Origin: Phycisphaerae bacterium | Lineage (GTDB): Bacteria; Planctomycetota; Phycisphaerae; Sedimentisphaerales; Anaerobacaceae | Direction: 5' to 3' | Length of the DNA: 64,000 nucleotides | Assembly (NCBI GenBank): GCA_017993835.1 | Contig: JAGOLX010000028.1 | Coordinates: 1-64,000, forward strand | Shown: positions 18,343 to 26,201 of the stretch, one piece after another | Layout of the letters: every line of letters begins with the position of its first letter | Position numbering within the stretch: the first letter of the stretch is position 1 | Notes under the pieces: model-generated | Databases searched by the model: none | Seen by the model: only the letters and a program-made list of their open reading frames with translations | What the model was told of the DNA's origin: nothing | Position numbers and translations under genes: made by a program

Positions 18343-19113
18343 GTCACCTGTGCCGCTGCCGTCGGGACCCGTCCCGCTCGTTGTCAACTCGAGGTTGTAC
18401 AGGTCCTGGACCTCAGACTCCGAGAGATCGCGATTGTAGATCCTCAGAGTCGAGACCTTGCCTTTCCAGTACCCTCCCCAGCCCATTCTCCCCTGCGGAT
18501 ACTCGCACGTTCCCATGGTGAAGTTGTGATTGCCCCGGTTGCTGCCGCCAGCCGGGATCGTTACTGTCTTCGTCGCATCCGTTATTATCCTCCTCGCATC
18601 CACGTAGATGACCGAAGCACTCTCGGTCATGACCCAGACGATGTGTCTCCACACTCGGTGCAAGGGCATCGTGGAATCGACGGTGACAGCGTAGCGGAAG
18701 CCGAACCCATTCTTGTCGGCTCGAACGAAGATCTGGTTGCTGCTATTGGTCGTGAGGACCACATCCTTCCCGAGGTCCCAATCTCCATCGTTGAAGAGCG
18801 CGCTGTAGCTGCTCGTTGTCTCCTCGTCTGAATAGACCCAGACACTCACCGTCATCCGATCCATGTCCGGCAGGACTTGGCCCCAGTAGATGTAGTCATC
18901 CACGCCGTCAAACTCGTAGGCGCTGTTGTCCACGTTACGGTGGTCGTTGGTCAACGTCGCGCCGTCCACCGTTCCATGAAGGCCGTTCCCGCTGGCGTCC
19001 TTGGCATCGCCATCAAAGGGATAGTGAGCCACGAGGCCGTCGGTCAGACTGGCCGACGCAATCGAGCCACAAACCAGTAACCATCCCGCCAAGATGATAC
19101 TCGCCTCTCTCAT
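17077..19113 (-). CDS. Secreted LamG plus right-handed beta-helix protein, copy A
   Basis: A signal peptide (REASIILAGWLLVCGSIASA) leads into a LamG/concanavalin-like domain of about 230 residues (GLVAHYPFDGDAKDASGNG, YEFDGVDDYI, KVSTLRIYNRDLSESEV). A short linker and a TVLYVDDDAAADP block follow, then a parallel beta-helix of about 200 residues with repeats such as GIFCSGSSPTITDCLI and GIYCSKSNAVFDHCTI. The end of the helix has SPCIDAGDPNYP and LDLDGQPRI, as in planctomycete polymorphic outer-membrane-like repeat proteins. A C-terminal Ig-like domain ends the protein. It is presumably cell-surface or extracellular and may bind or cleave polysaccharide; no catalytic residues are assignable. 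ATG 19113 is chosen because it directly opens the signal peptide (19131 is possible). Confidence 0.8.
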   Translation of the reverse strand: MREASIILAGWLLVCGSIASASLTDGLVAHYPFDGDAKDASGNGLHGTVDGATLTNDHRNVDNSAYEFDGVDDYIYWGQVLPDMDRMTVSVWVYSDEETTSSYSALFNDGDWDLGKDVVLTTNSSNQIFVRADKNGFGFRYAVTVDSTMPLHRVWRHIVWVMTESASVIYVDARRIITDATKTVTIPAGGSNRGNHNFTMGTCEYPQGRMGWGGYWKGKVSTLRIYNRDLSESEVQDLYNLELTTSGTGPDGSGTGDETVLYVDDDAAADPKAGDISVSDPEEDGTREHPFDSIQEAIGAAADGQKVVVLGGTYWESIDFLGKKITVTGFDPNTSAQRGVPCPVIDGNYQGTVVKFVGGEDANSVLSGFVITRGQGREAGGIFCSGSSPTITDCLIVGNRSQNLFGGGGIYCSKSNAVFDHCTISGNYGGQAGAGFYCSESQNFIANSILWGNTPADIGFPMFGELTPPEFSYSDLSIEAFGPGNIARDPLFVAPGHWGKSTDASVLWDPAKPDAVWVDGNYRLCMGSPCIDAGDPNYPSDPNLLDLDGQPRIINDRVDMGVYEYGSTASVTFAATYKEMSITLVNDPNAPNPDRTYVGHTTIQLNASFKLKLLAQATAVSAAGGTWTVTLNPEIIGPGKNISVELSIRGEDVDVSQISATKGTVVLADVEVGGILAP

Positions 19114-19214
19114 ACCATGCCCTTTCCTCAAGCATTGTCAAAGGACTACTCGGCATTTCATTTCTCACCCGACAGCTTGCCGATAATAGGGGCTCTCCCA
19201 GCATCGGGTCAAGG

Positions 19215-20480
19215 CTACGGTGCCAGGATGCCACCGACTTCTACATCCGCAAGCACGACCGTGCCCTTGGTCGCGGAGATCTGGCTCACATCTACGTCTT
19301 CGCCCCGGATCGATAGCTCCACGCTGATATTCTTGCCGGGACCGATGATCTCTGGGTTCAAGGTCACCGTCCACGTTCCCCCGGCTGCCGATACGGCCGT
19401 CGCCTGGGCAAGGAGTTTCAACTTGAACGACGCATTCAATTGGATTGTTGTATGACCTACGTACGTCCGATCAGGGTTGGGAGCATTGGGGTCATTGACC
19501 AGTGTAATCGACATCTCCTTGTAGGTCGCGGCGAAAGTCACGCTCGCAGTAGACCCGTACTCGTAAACTCCCATGTCCACGCGGTCATTGATGATTCGCG
19601 GTTGCCCGTCCAGGTCCAGCAAATTGGGATCAGACGGGTAGTTGGGGTCACCCGCATCGATGCAGGGCGAGCCCATGCAAAGGCGGTAGTTCCCATCCAC
19701 CCATACTGCATCAGGCTTGGCCGGGTCCCACAGAACACTGGCATCGGTCGACTTGCCCCAGTGGCCCGGAGCCACGAAGAGCGGGTCTCTCGCAATGTTC
19801 CCAGGTCCGAACGCTTCGATACTGAGATCGCTATAGGAGAATTCCGGCGGTGTCAACTCGCCGAACATCGGGAATCCGATGTCTGCGGGCGTGTTCCCCC
19901 ACAGAATCGAGTTCGCAATGAAGTTCTGACTCTCGGAGCAGTAGAAACCCGCTCCCGCTTGGCCGCCGTAGTTGCCGCTGATCGTGCAATGGTCAAATAC
20001 CGCATTGCTCTTGCTGCAGTAGATCCCGCCACCTCCAAACAGATTCTGCGAGCGGTTGCCTACGATCAGGCAATCGGTAATGGTCGGACTGCTCCCCGAG
20101 CAGAAGATGCCGCCAGCTTCTCTTCCCTGCCCTCGTGTGATGACGAAGCCCGATAGCACGGAGTTGGCGTCTTCACCGCCAACGAACTTGACGACTGTAC
20201 CCTGATAATTGCCGTCGATGACCGGACATGGCACTCCCCTTTGGGCGGAGGTGTTGGGGTCAAAGCCAGTGACCGTTATCTTCTTGCCCAGAAAATCGAT
20301 GCTCTCCCAGTATGTACCACCAAGAACAACGACCTTCTGCCCGTCTGCTGCCGCTCCGATCGCTTCCTGAATGGAATCAAACGGGTGCTCCCGCGTACCG
20401 TCCTCCTCGGGATCGCTCACTGATATGTCCCCCGCCTTCGGATCGGCGGCAGCGTCATCATCCACATAGAGAACCGTCTC
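19215..20480. repeat. Long direct repeat, copy B (3' module of beta-helix gene)
   Basis: Second copy of the repeat at 17077-18342, same orientation. It covers the beta-helix and C-terminal domain but not the LamG domain. Confidence 0.93.
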
Positions 20481-21230
20481 CCCGCCTGCGCCACCGGCCG
20501 CAGCACCTTCCTTCAAGTTGTGAAGAGCCAGGACTTCTGCACCCGACAAGGCTCTATCATAAATCCGCAGTGAGGATATCTTGCCCTTCCAATAGCTGCC
20601 GAAGGGCTGAGAACCCAACAATTGTACCCCGAGGAAGACGTTGTGCCTACCCACATTGGAGCCGCCGCGAGGCACCCATGCCTGCAGGACCCCGTCCACG
20701 TAAACAGAGGATTCGGTACCTGTGAATGCCCAGGCGATGTTCACCCATCGATCCGCTATCCTGCCGCCCACACCAAGATACAGTTCCTTGAATGGGAAGC
20801 CGTTCTTCCAAGCCTCAAGATACACTCCCGAATCCCCGTTGAGCTGAAACTTCACACCTGCTAGCTCAGGACCGTCAGCATCTACAAAGATGAACCTGAA
20901 CCCCGATTGGCCCGACGGCTCATAGAACCAAATCTCCATCGTCATCTCAGCCATATTGGGAAATGCCGTCCCAAAGCCGATGTAGTCATCTACGCCGTCG
21001 AACTCGTAGGCGCTGTTTGCCGCCCCATCCTGATCGCTGGTCAAGGTCGCCCCATGCACGGTGCCATCGTGACCTTGACCGCTGGCATCCTTGGCATTTC
21101 CCTGAAATGGATAGTATGCCACCAATCCGTCAGTAAGGTCTGCTGACGCTACCGATGTACCGAGTACCAACCACCCTATGCAGGACAGACTGAATGTACC
21201 TACCACTGCCGCCCAACCTTTCATCTTCAT
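19215..21230 (-). CDS. Secreted LamG plus right-handed beta-helix protein, copy B
   Basis: This is a tandem paralogue of the gene at 17077. From TVLYVDDDAAADP to the stop the protein is identical to copy A. The N-terminal LamG domain is clearly different although of the same family (GLVAYYPFQGNAKDASGQG, DDYIGFGTAFPNMAEMTMEIWFYE, KISSLRIYDRALSGAEV). The signal peptide is MKMKGWAAVVGTFSLSCIG followed by a hydrophobic core. The contrast of a variable N-terminal ligand-binding domain with a constant scaffold suggests domain swapping or gene conversion. Transcription is toward copy A with a 100-bp gap. Confidence 0.8.
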   Translation of the reverse strand: MKMKGWAAVVGTFSLSCIGWLVLGTSVASADLTDGLVAYYPFQGNAKDASGQGHDGTVHGATLTSDQDGAANSAYEFDGVDDYIGFGTAFPNMAEMTMEIWFYEPSGQSGFRFIFVDADGPELAGVKFQLNGDSGVYLEAWKNGFPFKELYLGVGGRIADRWVNIAWAFTGTESSVYVDGVLQAWVPRGGSNVGRHNVFLGVQLLGSQPFGSYWKGKISSLRIYDRALSGAEVLALHNLKEGAAAGGAGGETVLYVDDDAAADPKAGDISVSDPEEDGTREHPFDSIQEAIGAAADGQKVVVLGGTYWESIDFLGKKITVTGFDPNTSAQRGVPCPVIDGNYQGTVVKFVGGEDANSVLSGFVITRGQGREAGGIFCSGSSPTITDCLIVGNRSQNLFGGGGIYCSKSNAVFDHCTISGNYGGQAGAGFYCSESQNFIANSILWGNTPADIGFPMFGELTPPEFSYSDLSIEAFGPGNIARDPLFVAPGHWGKSTDASVLWDPAKPDAVWVDGNYRLCMGSPCIDAGDPNYPSDPNLLDLDGQPRIINDRVDMGVYEYGSTASVTFAATYKEMSITLVNDPNAPNPDRTYVGHTTIQLNASFKLKLLAQATAVSAAGGTWTVTLNPEIIGPGKNISVELSIRGEDVDVSQISATKGTVVLADVEVGGILAP

Positions 21231-21231
21231 G

Positions 21232-21534
21232 TTACACCCTTTCCATGCATGCAGAATGCCTCAGAACGTGAAACACCCAACGCCTTGCCGGTAACAAGAG
21301 GTATCGACAATTAGATACCCGTGGAATCTCATGCTTGGTCGGGATGAAGTGCTTATCGTAGCCTCCCGGCGTCTCGCCGAGAGCGATCAAATCGGCGGTC
21401 GTGGCGATCTGGTACGGGTCGTTCGGCTCCCCCGTCCCGCCACTGTATTTGGCGCTCGCAGGGAGCGCGAAAAGGCATGCTGTGATAAGGCAAGGAATTG
21501 TCCGCAGGCTTCGGGGAGATCGGACTAACACCAT
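21232..21534 (-). pseudogene. Truncated GLUG-repeat protein N-terminus
   Basis: The first about 65 residues (LRTIPCLITACLFALPASA signal peptide, then YSGGTGEPNDPYQIATTADL and GGYDKHFI) match the start of the 1,076-residue GLUG protein at 49778. The sequence then diverges and stops. The leader GGGGGGATGGAGGAC is also shared with that gene. Only a 5' stub remains, ending 1 bp before the start of beta-helix gene B. Confidence 0.75.
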
Positions 21535-22009
21535 TTCTGGTCCTCCATCCCCCCAACTCCGAGCAAAGGCAGCGACTTGGCCGCCGGTACATCGCCTACT
21601 GACTCACTGCGGAATCGCTATCCCACCAGTATAACCAATCGACCCTGTTCGAGTCAATTCCTCACACCCGCAGAAAACTATGAAATGCCCGATCTGACCA
21701 CGATTCCCTCGTGAACCGCCTTGTCAACGCTTTAGCTCGCCACGCCCATTCCTCCATTCCACCGCTTCGTGCTACCGTCCCTTTCTTGTCTCGCTCGCCG
21801 GGGTCTTGCGGCTGCAAGGTGCCGTGCCAGTCCGCTGCGCTGGCCTGTCACGTTCCTTGCGGACGCCGCTTCAGCCCCGGCTCGCTCGGCTGAGGAGGGA
21901 CTCCCCTTTTCCGGAAGGGGGGCTGGGCGTTTTGTTCTCCAGCCGGGGGTGAAAGAACAAAACGCCGCCCCCCATTCCGGGGAAAAACGGCTTTTTTGAT
22001 GGAGGGTAT
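21535..22009. other. ardA upstream region
   Basis: No gene seen. GC-rich, with several inverted repeats; the largest is listed separately. It probably holds the ardA promoter and lies divergent from the GLUG stub. Confidence 0.5.
21918..21974 (+). promoter_or_regulatory. Large hairpin in the ardA leader
   Basis: GGGGGG plus GGCGTTTTGTTCT (21927-21939) pairs with AGAACAAAACGCC (21955-21967) plus CCCCCC, giving a stem of about 20 bp. It lies 35 bp before the ardA start. In conjugative plasmids, hairpins of this type upstream of antirestriction genes can act as single-strand promoters on entering DNA; that role here is inference. Confidence 0.55.
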
Positions 22010-22576
22010 ATGGAACAGAGTAGCTTGAATCCCAAACGCATTGCCGACACGCCACGGATCTATGTAGCATCTTTGGCAGACTACAACGCTGGCCGCCTGC
22101 ACGGACGTTGGATTGACGCCGACCAGCCGATTGAGGTCATCCGAGACGAAATCGCCGCCATGCTCGCCGAATCCAAGGAGCCTATCGCAGAAGAGTACGC
22201 AATCCATGATTGCGAGTTCTTCGGCAGCCTGAGCCTTTCGGAGTACGAGGATATCGAGTGCGTCGCACAGGTCGCCTTTGAAATCACGCAGCACGGTCCC
22301 GTGTTCGCTTCGCTGGTGTCCTACTTGGGCGGAGTCTCTGAAGTCGAAGAAGCCCGCCGGTACATGGAGGAAGGCTATCGCGGCGAATGGGATAGCTTGA
22401 CGGACTACGCTCAGGAGCTTACCGAAGACTGCTATGGGCACGTGCTCAAGGACCTGCCCGACTTTATCAAGTACAATATTGACTATGAGAGCATCGCCCA
22501 TGATATGGAGTTGAACGGGGACGTATTCACCTTTGAATGCGAGCGAAAGGTTCACGTCTTTGACGCCCATATCTGA
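22010..22576 (+). CDS. ardA: Antirestriction protein ArdA
   Basis: ArdA is an acidic DNA-mimic dimer that occupies the DNA-binding groove of type I restriction enzymes and protects incoming mobile DNA. The 188-residue protein shows the family pattern: PRIYVASLADYNAGRLHGRW at the start, EEYAIHDCEFFGSLSLSEYE, VSEVEEARRYMEEGYRGEWD and a C-terminal HDMELNGDVFTFE. It is rich in D and E, as expected for mimicry. GGAGGGTAT precedes ATG 22010. It lies in the left part of the mobile element under a strong leader hairpin, fitting early expression on transfer. Confidence 0.92.
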   Translation: MEQSSLNPKRIADTPRIYVASLADYNAGRLHGRWIDADQPIEVIRDEIAAMLAESKEPIAEEYAIHDCEFFGSLSLSEYEDIECVAQVAFEITQHGPVFASLVSYLGGVSEVEEARRYMEEGYRGEWDSLTDYAQELTEDCYGHVLKDLPDFIKYNIDYESIAHDMELNGDVFTFECERKVHVFDAHI

Positions 22577-22654
22577 CCAACCACCCAGCCGAAGCCGCCC
22601 CCACCAGGGGCGGCTCTCTCCGCACGCATCAGCCAACCCGACCAACGCCCCAGC

Positions 22655-23851
22655 CTAAGCCGCAAGCTCCCCCCAGTCGGACAAGCATTCCTGTCCCAGA
22701 CTCGGCAACCGCGAGTCTTCCCCGAAATCCAGTCTCTTGAGCTTGACACGTGCGAGGTCTTCCTGTTCCTGCGTTATGTGATGCCACAGGCCCCGGCGGT
22801 ACATAGCCACGAAGAACCCGCAAGGATTCAGGTTGCCCGCCTGGATTGCTCGTTCGGCGGCCGCGAACCATTTCAGCCGGGCTGAAACGGTTCGCGGCAT
22901 CAGCCCCACCGCCGTGGCTTCATCGTATAGCCGGTCAAGGCGTCCGGCGTCGCGAAGGTCCTCCACCGTGAGATTCGCAAGACATGGTTTGATTCCTTGC
23001 GCCGTTCCCTTTTCAACACCAGAGGCCCTGAGTTTCTGGTTTACTGATTCCGTAAGGAGTTTTCTGTCTATTATAGGGGGTGGTGATTTCTGCTCGGACT
23101 GGACCTTCAGGGGTGGCGTTTCCGCACCGGATTGAACGACCTGCAGGCCCCAGAGGAGGTTGATCTCCATCGGCAGCCCCCAACGGTTCAACGATGTTTG
23201 AGAGGCTTCCCCCGCCACCAGCCAACCGGCACGAACAAGCTGACTCCGTGCCTGTTTGACGTTGCGAAGATCAAGCCCGAAGGTATCGGCAATCCAGGAG
23301 CATTTCACACGCCCACCGCTGCAACACTGCCTGCTCCGGTAATAGAGACACCGCAGCAGCAGGCCCATGGCCGTTCCAATCACCGTCCGGCTTCTCGTTT
23401 GGGCCAACTGCCGGATGATTCGCCGAGGCACAGGGACCTTTCTTCGGTTGTTTCTCACGCACTCCAGCAAATCATGCCACCCAGAGCAGTCTCGGACCGC
23501 CTCCTCGAATCGCCCGGTGCTTACCGAGATACCCTCTGGCGACCACGACAGCAGCCCCAGCTTCATCAGGACTTCTATACCCTTTTTCAACTGGGCCTCA
23601 CGACCGGTCCCAACCAGGGCCAGCACTTCAGCCAAGCAGAAACGGCTGTTCACACCCTTGCCCATCCTGCACCGGCGGGCCACCATTTCATGACAGGCCA
23701 GCCAGATTCTCAGGTCGTAGAGCGAAATCAGACCTTCTGCCAGGGCATGCCACGCCGCCAAAACGCTGCGAACGCGGATGAAGACAAAACCGCCCACCGG
23801 CTTGTTTCGCACGCTCCGAACACTCTTCACACGAGACCGAATTCTGTCCAT
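22655..23851 (-). CDS. Double winged-helix protein, possible replication initiator or regulator
   Basis: I do not recognise a named family with confidence. The 398-residue basic protein has two winged-helix-like segments: ISLYDLRIWLACHEMVARR with LAEVLALVGTGREAQLKKGIEVL, and VKCSWIADTFGLDLRNVKQ with SQLVRAGWLV. A C-terminal helical region is rich in R/K (SARLKWFAAAERAIQAGNLNP). The layout recalls plasmid Rep-type initiators and planctomycete plasmid proteins. It converges on ardA. The start is uncertain: ATG 23851 has no ribosome site, and a TTG at 23902 is also in frame. An inverted repeat upstream (24012-24042) could be its binding site. Confidence 0.5.
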   Translation of the reverse strand: MDRIRSRVKSVRSVRNKPVGGFVFIRVRSVLAAWHALAEGLISLYDLRIWLACHEMVARRCRMGKGVNSRFCLAEVLALVGTGREAQLKKGIEVLMKLGLLSWSPEGISVSTGRFEEAVRDCSGWHDLLECVRNNRRKVPVPRRIIRQLAQTRSRTVIGTAMGLLLRCLYYRSRQCCSGGRVKCSWIADTFGLDLRNVKQARSQLVRAGWLVAGEASQTSLNRWGLPMEINLLWGLQVVQSGAETPPLKVQSEQKSPPPIIDRKLLTESVNQKLRASGVEKGTAQGIKPCLANLTVEDLRDAGRLDRLYDEATAVGLMPRTVSARLKWFAAAERAIQAGNLNPCGFFVAMYRRGLWHHITQEQEDLARVKLKRLDFGEDSRLPSLGQECLSDWGELAA

Positions 23852-24303
23852 TGAATTGCCCAACAAATCCGCGCACTTGCGGAGGCGCGGTCTGCCCGCC
23901 AACGGGACGGCTTACGGCAGGGATGTACGAATTGACAAATGCAGATGAATCAGGTAAACAATGCGTGACACATTTGCAGTTGCTACATACACCAAGCCTG
24001 TCGTCCCTGACTGACAACACCCTCACCCCCGTCGGGTTGTCATACCCAGGAATCGAACAGCCAACCGTCGGTTAATCCATCAGTCTGGTGACGTTCCACG
24101 CGGCCCGTACAACCGTGGGACATCACCACCCTCAGCAACCTACACCATTCTCAGATGCCCTGCCAGACCTCAACTGGCCTCTGATCGATACCGGGCGACC
24201 GACATCCTCTGATAGACATCGCTGCGGCCCACCCTTTTCTTAGAGCACACGAAACCGAATTCGGTTCATAACGATGGTAGAACATTGTTCGGCGGGAGGA
24301 AAC
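23852..24303. other. Regulatory-looking intergenic region
   Basis: No gene is seen. It has an inverted repeat, TGACAAC-N17-GTTGTCA (24012-24042), and a 14-bp perfect palindrome near 24260, between divergent genes. Confidence 0.45.
24253..24266 (+). promoter_or_regulatory. 14-bp palindrome, possible operator
   Basis: AACCGAATTCGGTT is a perfect palindrome 37 bp before the start of the small gene at 24304. A TAGAAC -10-like box follows at about 24276. Confidence 0.35.
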
Positions 24304-24633
24304 ATGAGTGACAACAAGCCCATCCACACGATCAACTATGGTGCAATACGCGTCAGTATCTGGTGCGACCCAGCCCCTTTTGGCGAAGTGTATCACGTTG
24401 CACCCAGTCGCTGCCATAGACATGGGGACAAATGGACCCGGTCCACATCCTTCTCCGAATTCGACCTGCCCATCTTAAGTAAGCTCTTGCTGGATGCTCA
24501 CAGCTACATCTTCACCCGGAAGGTCTCTCAGCATGACGCAATTGCCCTGCCCCCGCCTATTCCACCGGAGCACTCTGACACCCCCGAGAAATCCGGCACC
24601 GAAGCCCAAGAACCCCCGGTCACAGCCAAATAG
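24304..24633 (+). CDS. Small conserved protein, paralogue of the one at 33859
   Basis: This 109-residue protein starts at ATG 24304 behind GGGAGG. The N-terminal 65 residues (KPIHTINYGAIRVSIW, then DKWTRSTSFSEFDLPILSKLL) match the family seen again at 33859-34146 and, from memory, many planctomycete hypothetical proteins. The predicted shape is a small beta-beta-alpha domain, loosely like PC4-type single-strand DNA-binding proteins, but I would not assign that. The C-terminus is proline/glutamate rich. Function unknown. Confidence 0.65.
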   Translation: MSDNKPIHTINYGAIRVSIWCDPAPFGEVYHVAPSRCHRHGDKWTRSTSFSEFDLPILSKLLLDAHSYIFTRKVSQHDAIALPPPIPPEHSDTPEKSGTEAQEPPVTAK

Positions 24634-24864
24634 CCCCCCCGACGTGTCACCGTGACCTCTCCCCAAGGTCCCCCGCTAAAAGACCGTACCCGGCCGCCCC
24701 ACGCCGCCATCCACGAACGTGCCAGCCCGTGATGAACGACCTGTACGCCCTACATAGGCCGCCACATCCCATCCGAGTCAACACGTGGCCACTGCTCCCA
24801 GCGATAGCCAGTAACACGGCCCTTGCACACCGGTCCGCCTCAACCCCGCCAGACTCCCGGACGG

Positions 24865-25242
24865 CTACCCGGCTTTGCTCCCGCCCTTGCCTCGTCGCTT
24901 GAATCCTCTCGGCCATTCACCAAGGCTCACCGGGATAGGCACCTCTTTACGAATCAACGCCCCGGATTCGTACGCATCCAGCAGCAGAACCGTCATATAT
25001 TCCAGAATGCTGAACGCCAATTCCTCACTCGCACGGCCCTGTCGCAGAATTCGCCGCCATGTCGTCAGATGCGGCCCGTTCGTTCCACTCTGCTCTCGGA
25101 ACTTGACCCATGCCTCGAAGAAGCCCCTCTTGCTCTTCTTGAGCCGATGAATATAGTCCACCAGCATCTCCGCAATCACTTTCGTCCCCCTCGTTTTGGA
25201 CCCCGAACCCTTTCGCTCTCTACCCCCATTGCTCTTCGCCAT
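24865..25242 (-). CDS. Small basic hypothetical protein
   Basis: The 125-residue protein is very basic at both ends, with a middle alpha-helical part (EMLVDYIHRLKKSKRGFFEAW, then EELAFSILEYMTVLLLDAYE). AAAGGGG precedes two close ATGs (25248 and 25242); spacing favours 25242. The charge suggests nucleic-acid binding. No homologue recognised. It is divergent from the mobilization genes across the candidate oriT region. Confidence 0.5.
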   Translation of the reverse strand: MAKSNGGRERKGSGSKTRGTKVIAEMLVDYIHRLKKSKRGFFEAWVKFREQSGTNGPHLTTWRRILRQGRASEELAFSILEYMTVLLLDAYESGALIRKEVPIPVSLGEWPRGFKRRGKGGSKAG

Positions 25243-25907
25243 GCTCATACCCCTTTACGCCAATCAGACTGTCTTCTCAGAGCGGTGTAAGGACGACCCT
25301 TGACCGCTCTTGTTGGGATTGGGAATTTCACAGGTATGAACCTGCGCCGGGGCAGTAAGACACTGTAGCACAGTGATGCGCTGCCATGTGACAGTGAAGC
25401 GCTGCCACAATCAGTTGTTTATACGCGTGCATCAAATGCCCGTTCACCGAATTTCCTAATTTTTCCGCGTATCGCTCCTTGCGTAATCCCCCACCCGCGC
25501 TCGAATCACAGACTGCAATCGCCCCTTTCATGCACCCTAACGCTCTCGATACGCCAACGCCCTTTTTCGCAAAATACCCAAAACGACGCTCGGCCTTCTT
25601 CTGGGACGTTCGACGAAAATGACAGCCGACCAATACATGATGTGCCCGGTCACCCGGCGATCTGCCCCCCCCAGCAGCAGTCCCCCACAAGAGATGCACC
25701 CCCGCGGCAAATGGACACCCGCTTCGCCGCCACTCCTCATTACCACGGCATCCCTCCCAGCCAGAACCAAGCGCACACCTGAACGGACCTACGGTCCAAT
25801 ACCCAAGATCACGCCCGACAGACACTTACGGGGTATCCCGTCCGCCCGCATGCGTACGACCAATTCAATGTTACTCCTTTTCTACAAACGACTTAGGAGG
25901 CTTCCCT
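25243..25907. other. Upstream region of the mobilization operon
   Basis: No gene is visible. The 25330-25410 part is rich in repeats, listed as a candidate oriT. The remainder is T/C-rich upstream sequence with GGAGG at 25893-25897 serving the next gene. Confidence 0.45.
25331..25407. other. Candidate oriT or relaxosome-binding repeats
   Basis: Three features sit together: CAGGT-ATGA-ACCTG (25331-25344); CACTGT-AGC-ACAGTG (25361-25375); and a 16-bp direct repeat CAGTGA(T/A)GCGCTGCCA at 25371-25386 and 25392-25407, spaced 21 bp, two helical turns. They lie 500 bp upstream of the accessory and relaxase genes, the usual place for oriT. Confidence 0.45.
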
Positions 25908-26201
25908 ATGCCAACCATTTGTTTCAAGCTCCCTGATGCACAGGCGGCCGCACTATTGGACAAGGCCCAACAATGGGGCTCCAACAGTGAACACCGAGCC
26001 GCTAAACACATCGTCCAGAGTTACCTCAATGACAGCGCCCGGACCAGCATCCGCCAGGACATCGCTGACCTGCGCCGTGAAGTCATCCGTTTGCGTGAAG
26101 ATCTTGCGACGGCGGTGGCGGCATTGCTCGTCAAGGCAGGCAAGATCAACGACGCCCAGGAGGCCAAACAATGGGTCGCAAAGAACCTCCCCTTATCCTG
26201 A
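25908..26201 (+). CDS. Small mobilization accessory protein (MobC/RHH-like)
   Basis: The 97-residue protein begins with a short strand, PTICFKLPDAQAAALLDKAQQ, as in ribbon-helix-helix or MobC-type relaxosome proteins. A long helical coiled-coil follows (RQDIADLRREVIRLREDLATAVAALL). Its 3' end overlaps the relaxase start by 31 bp, indicating translational coupling. GGAGG precedes ATG 25908. The likely job is binding oriT and helping relaxase loading, by context. Confidence 0.6.
   Translation: MPTICFKLPDAQAAALLDKAQQWGSNSEHRAAKHIVQSYLNDSARTSIRQDIADLRREVIRLREDLATAVAALLVKAGKINDAQEAKQWVAKNLPLS

Noticed and set aside
17302-20156. Two identical 238-codon plus-strand frames (17302-18018 and 19440-20156)
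   Set aside because: They are antisense shadows of the duplicated beta-helix module; their identity reflects the DNA repeat.
24304-24633. Calling the small paralogues PC4-like single-strand DNA-binding proteins
   Set aside because: The resemblance is only in predicted strand pattern and length; no diagnostic residues are visible.
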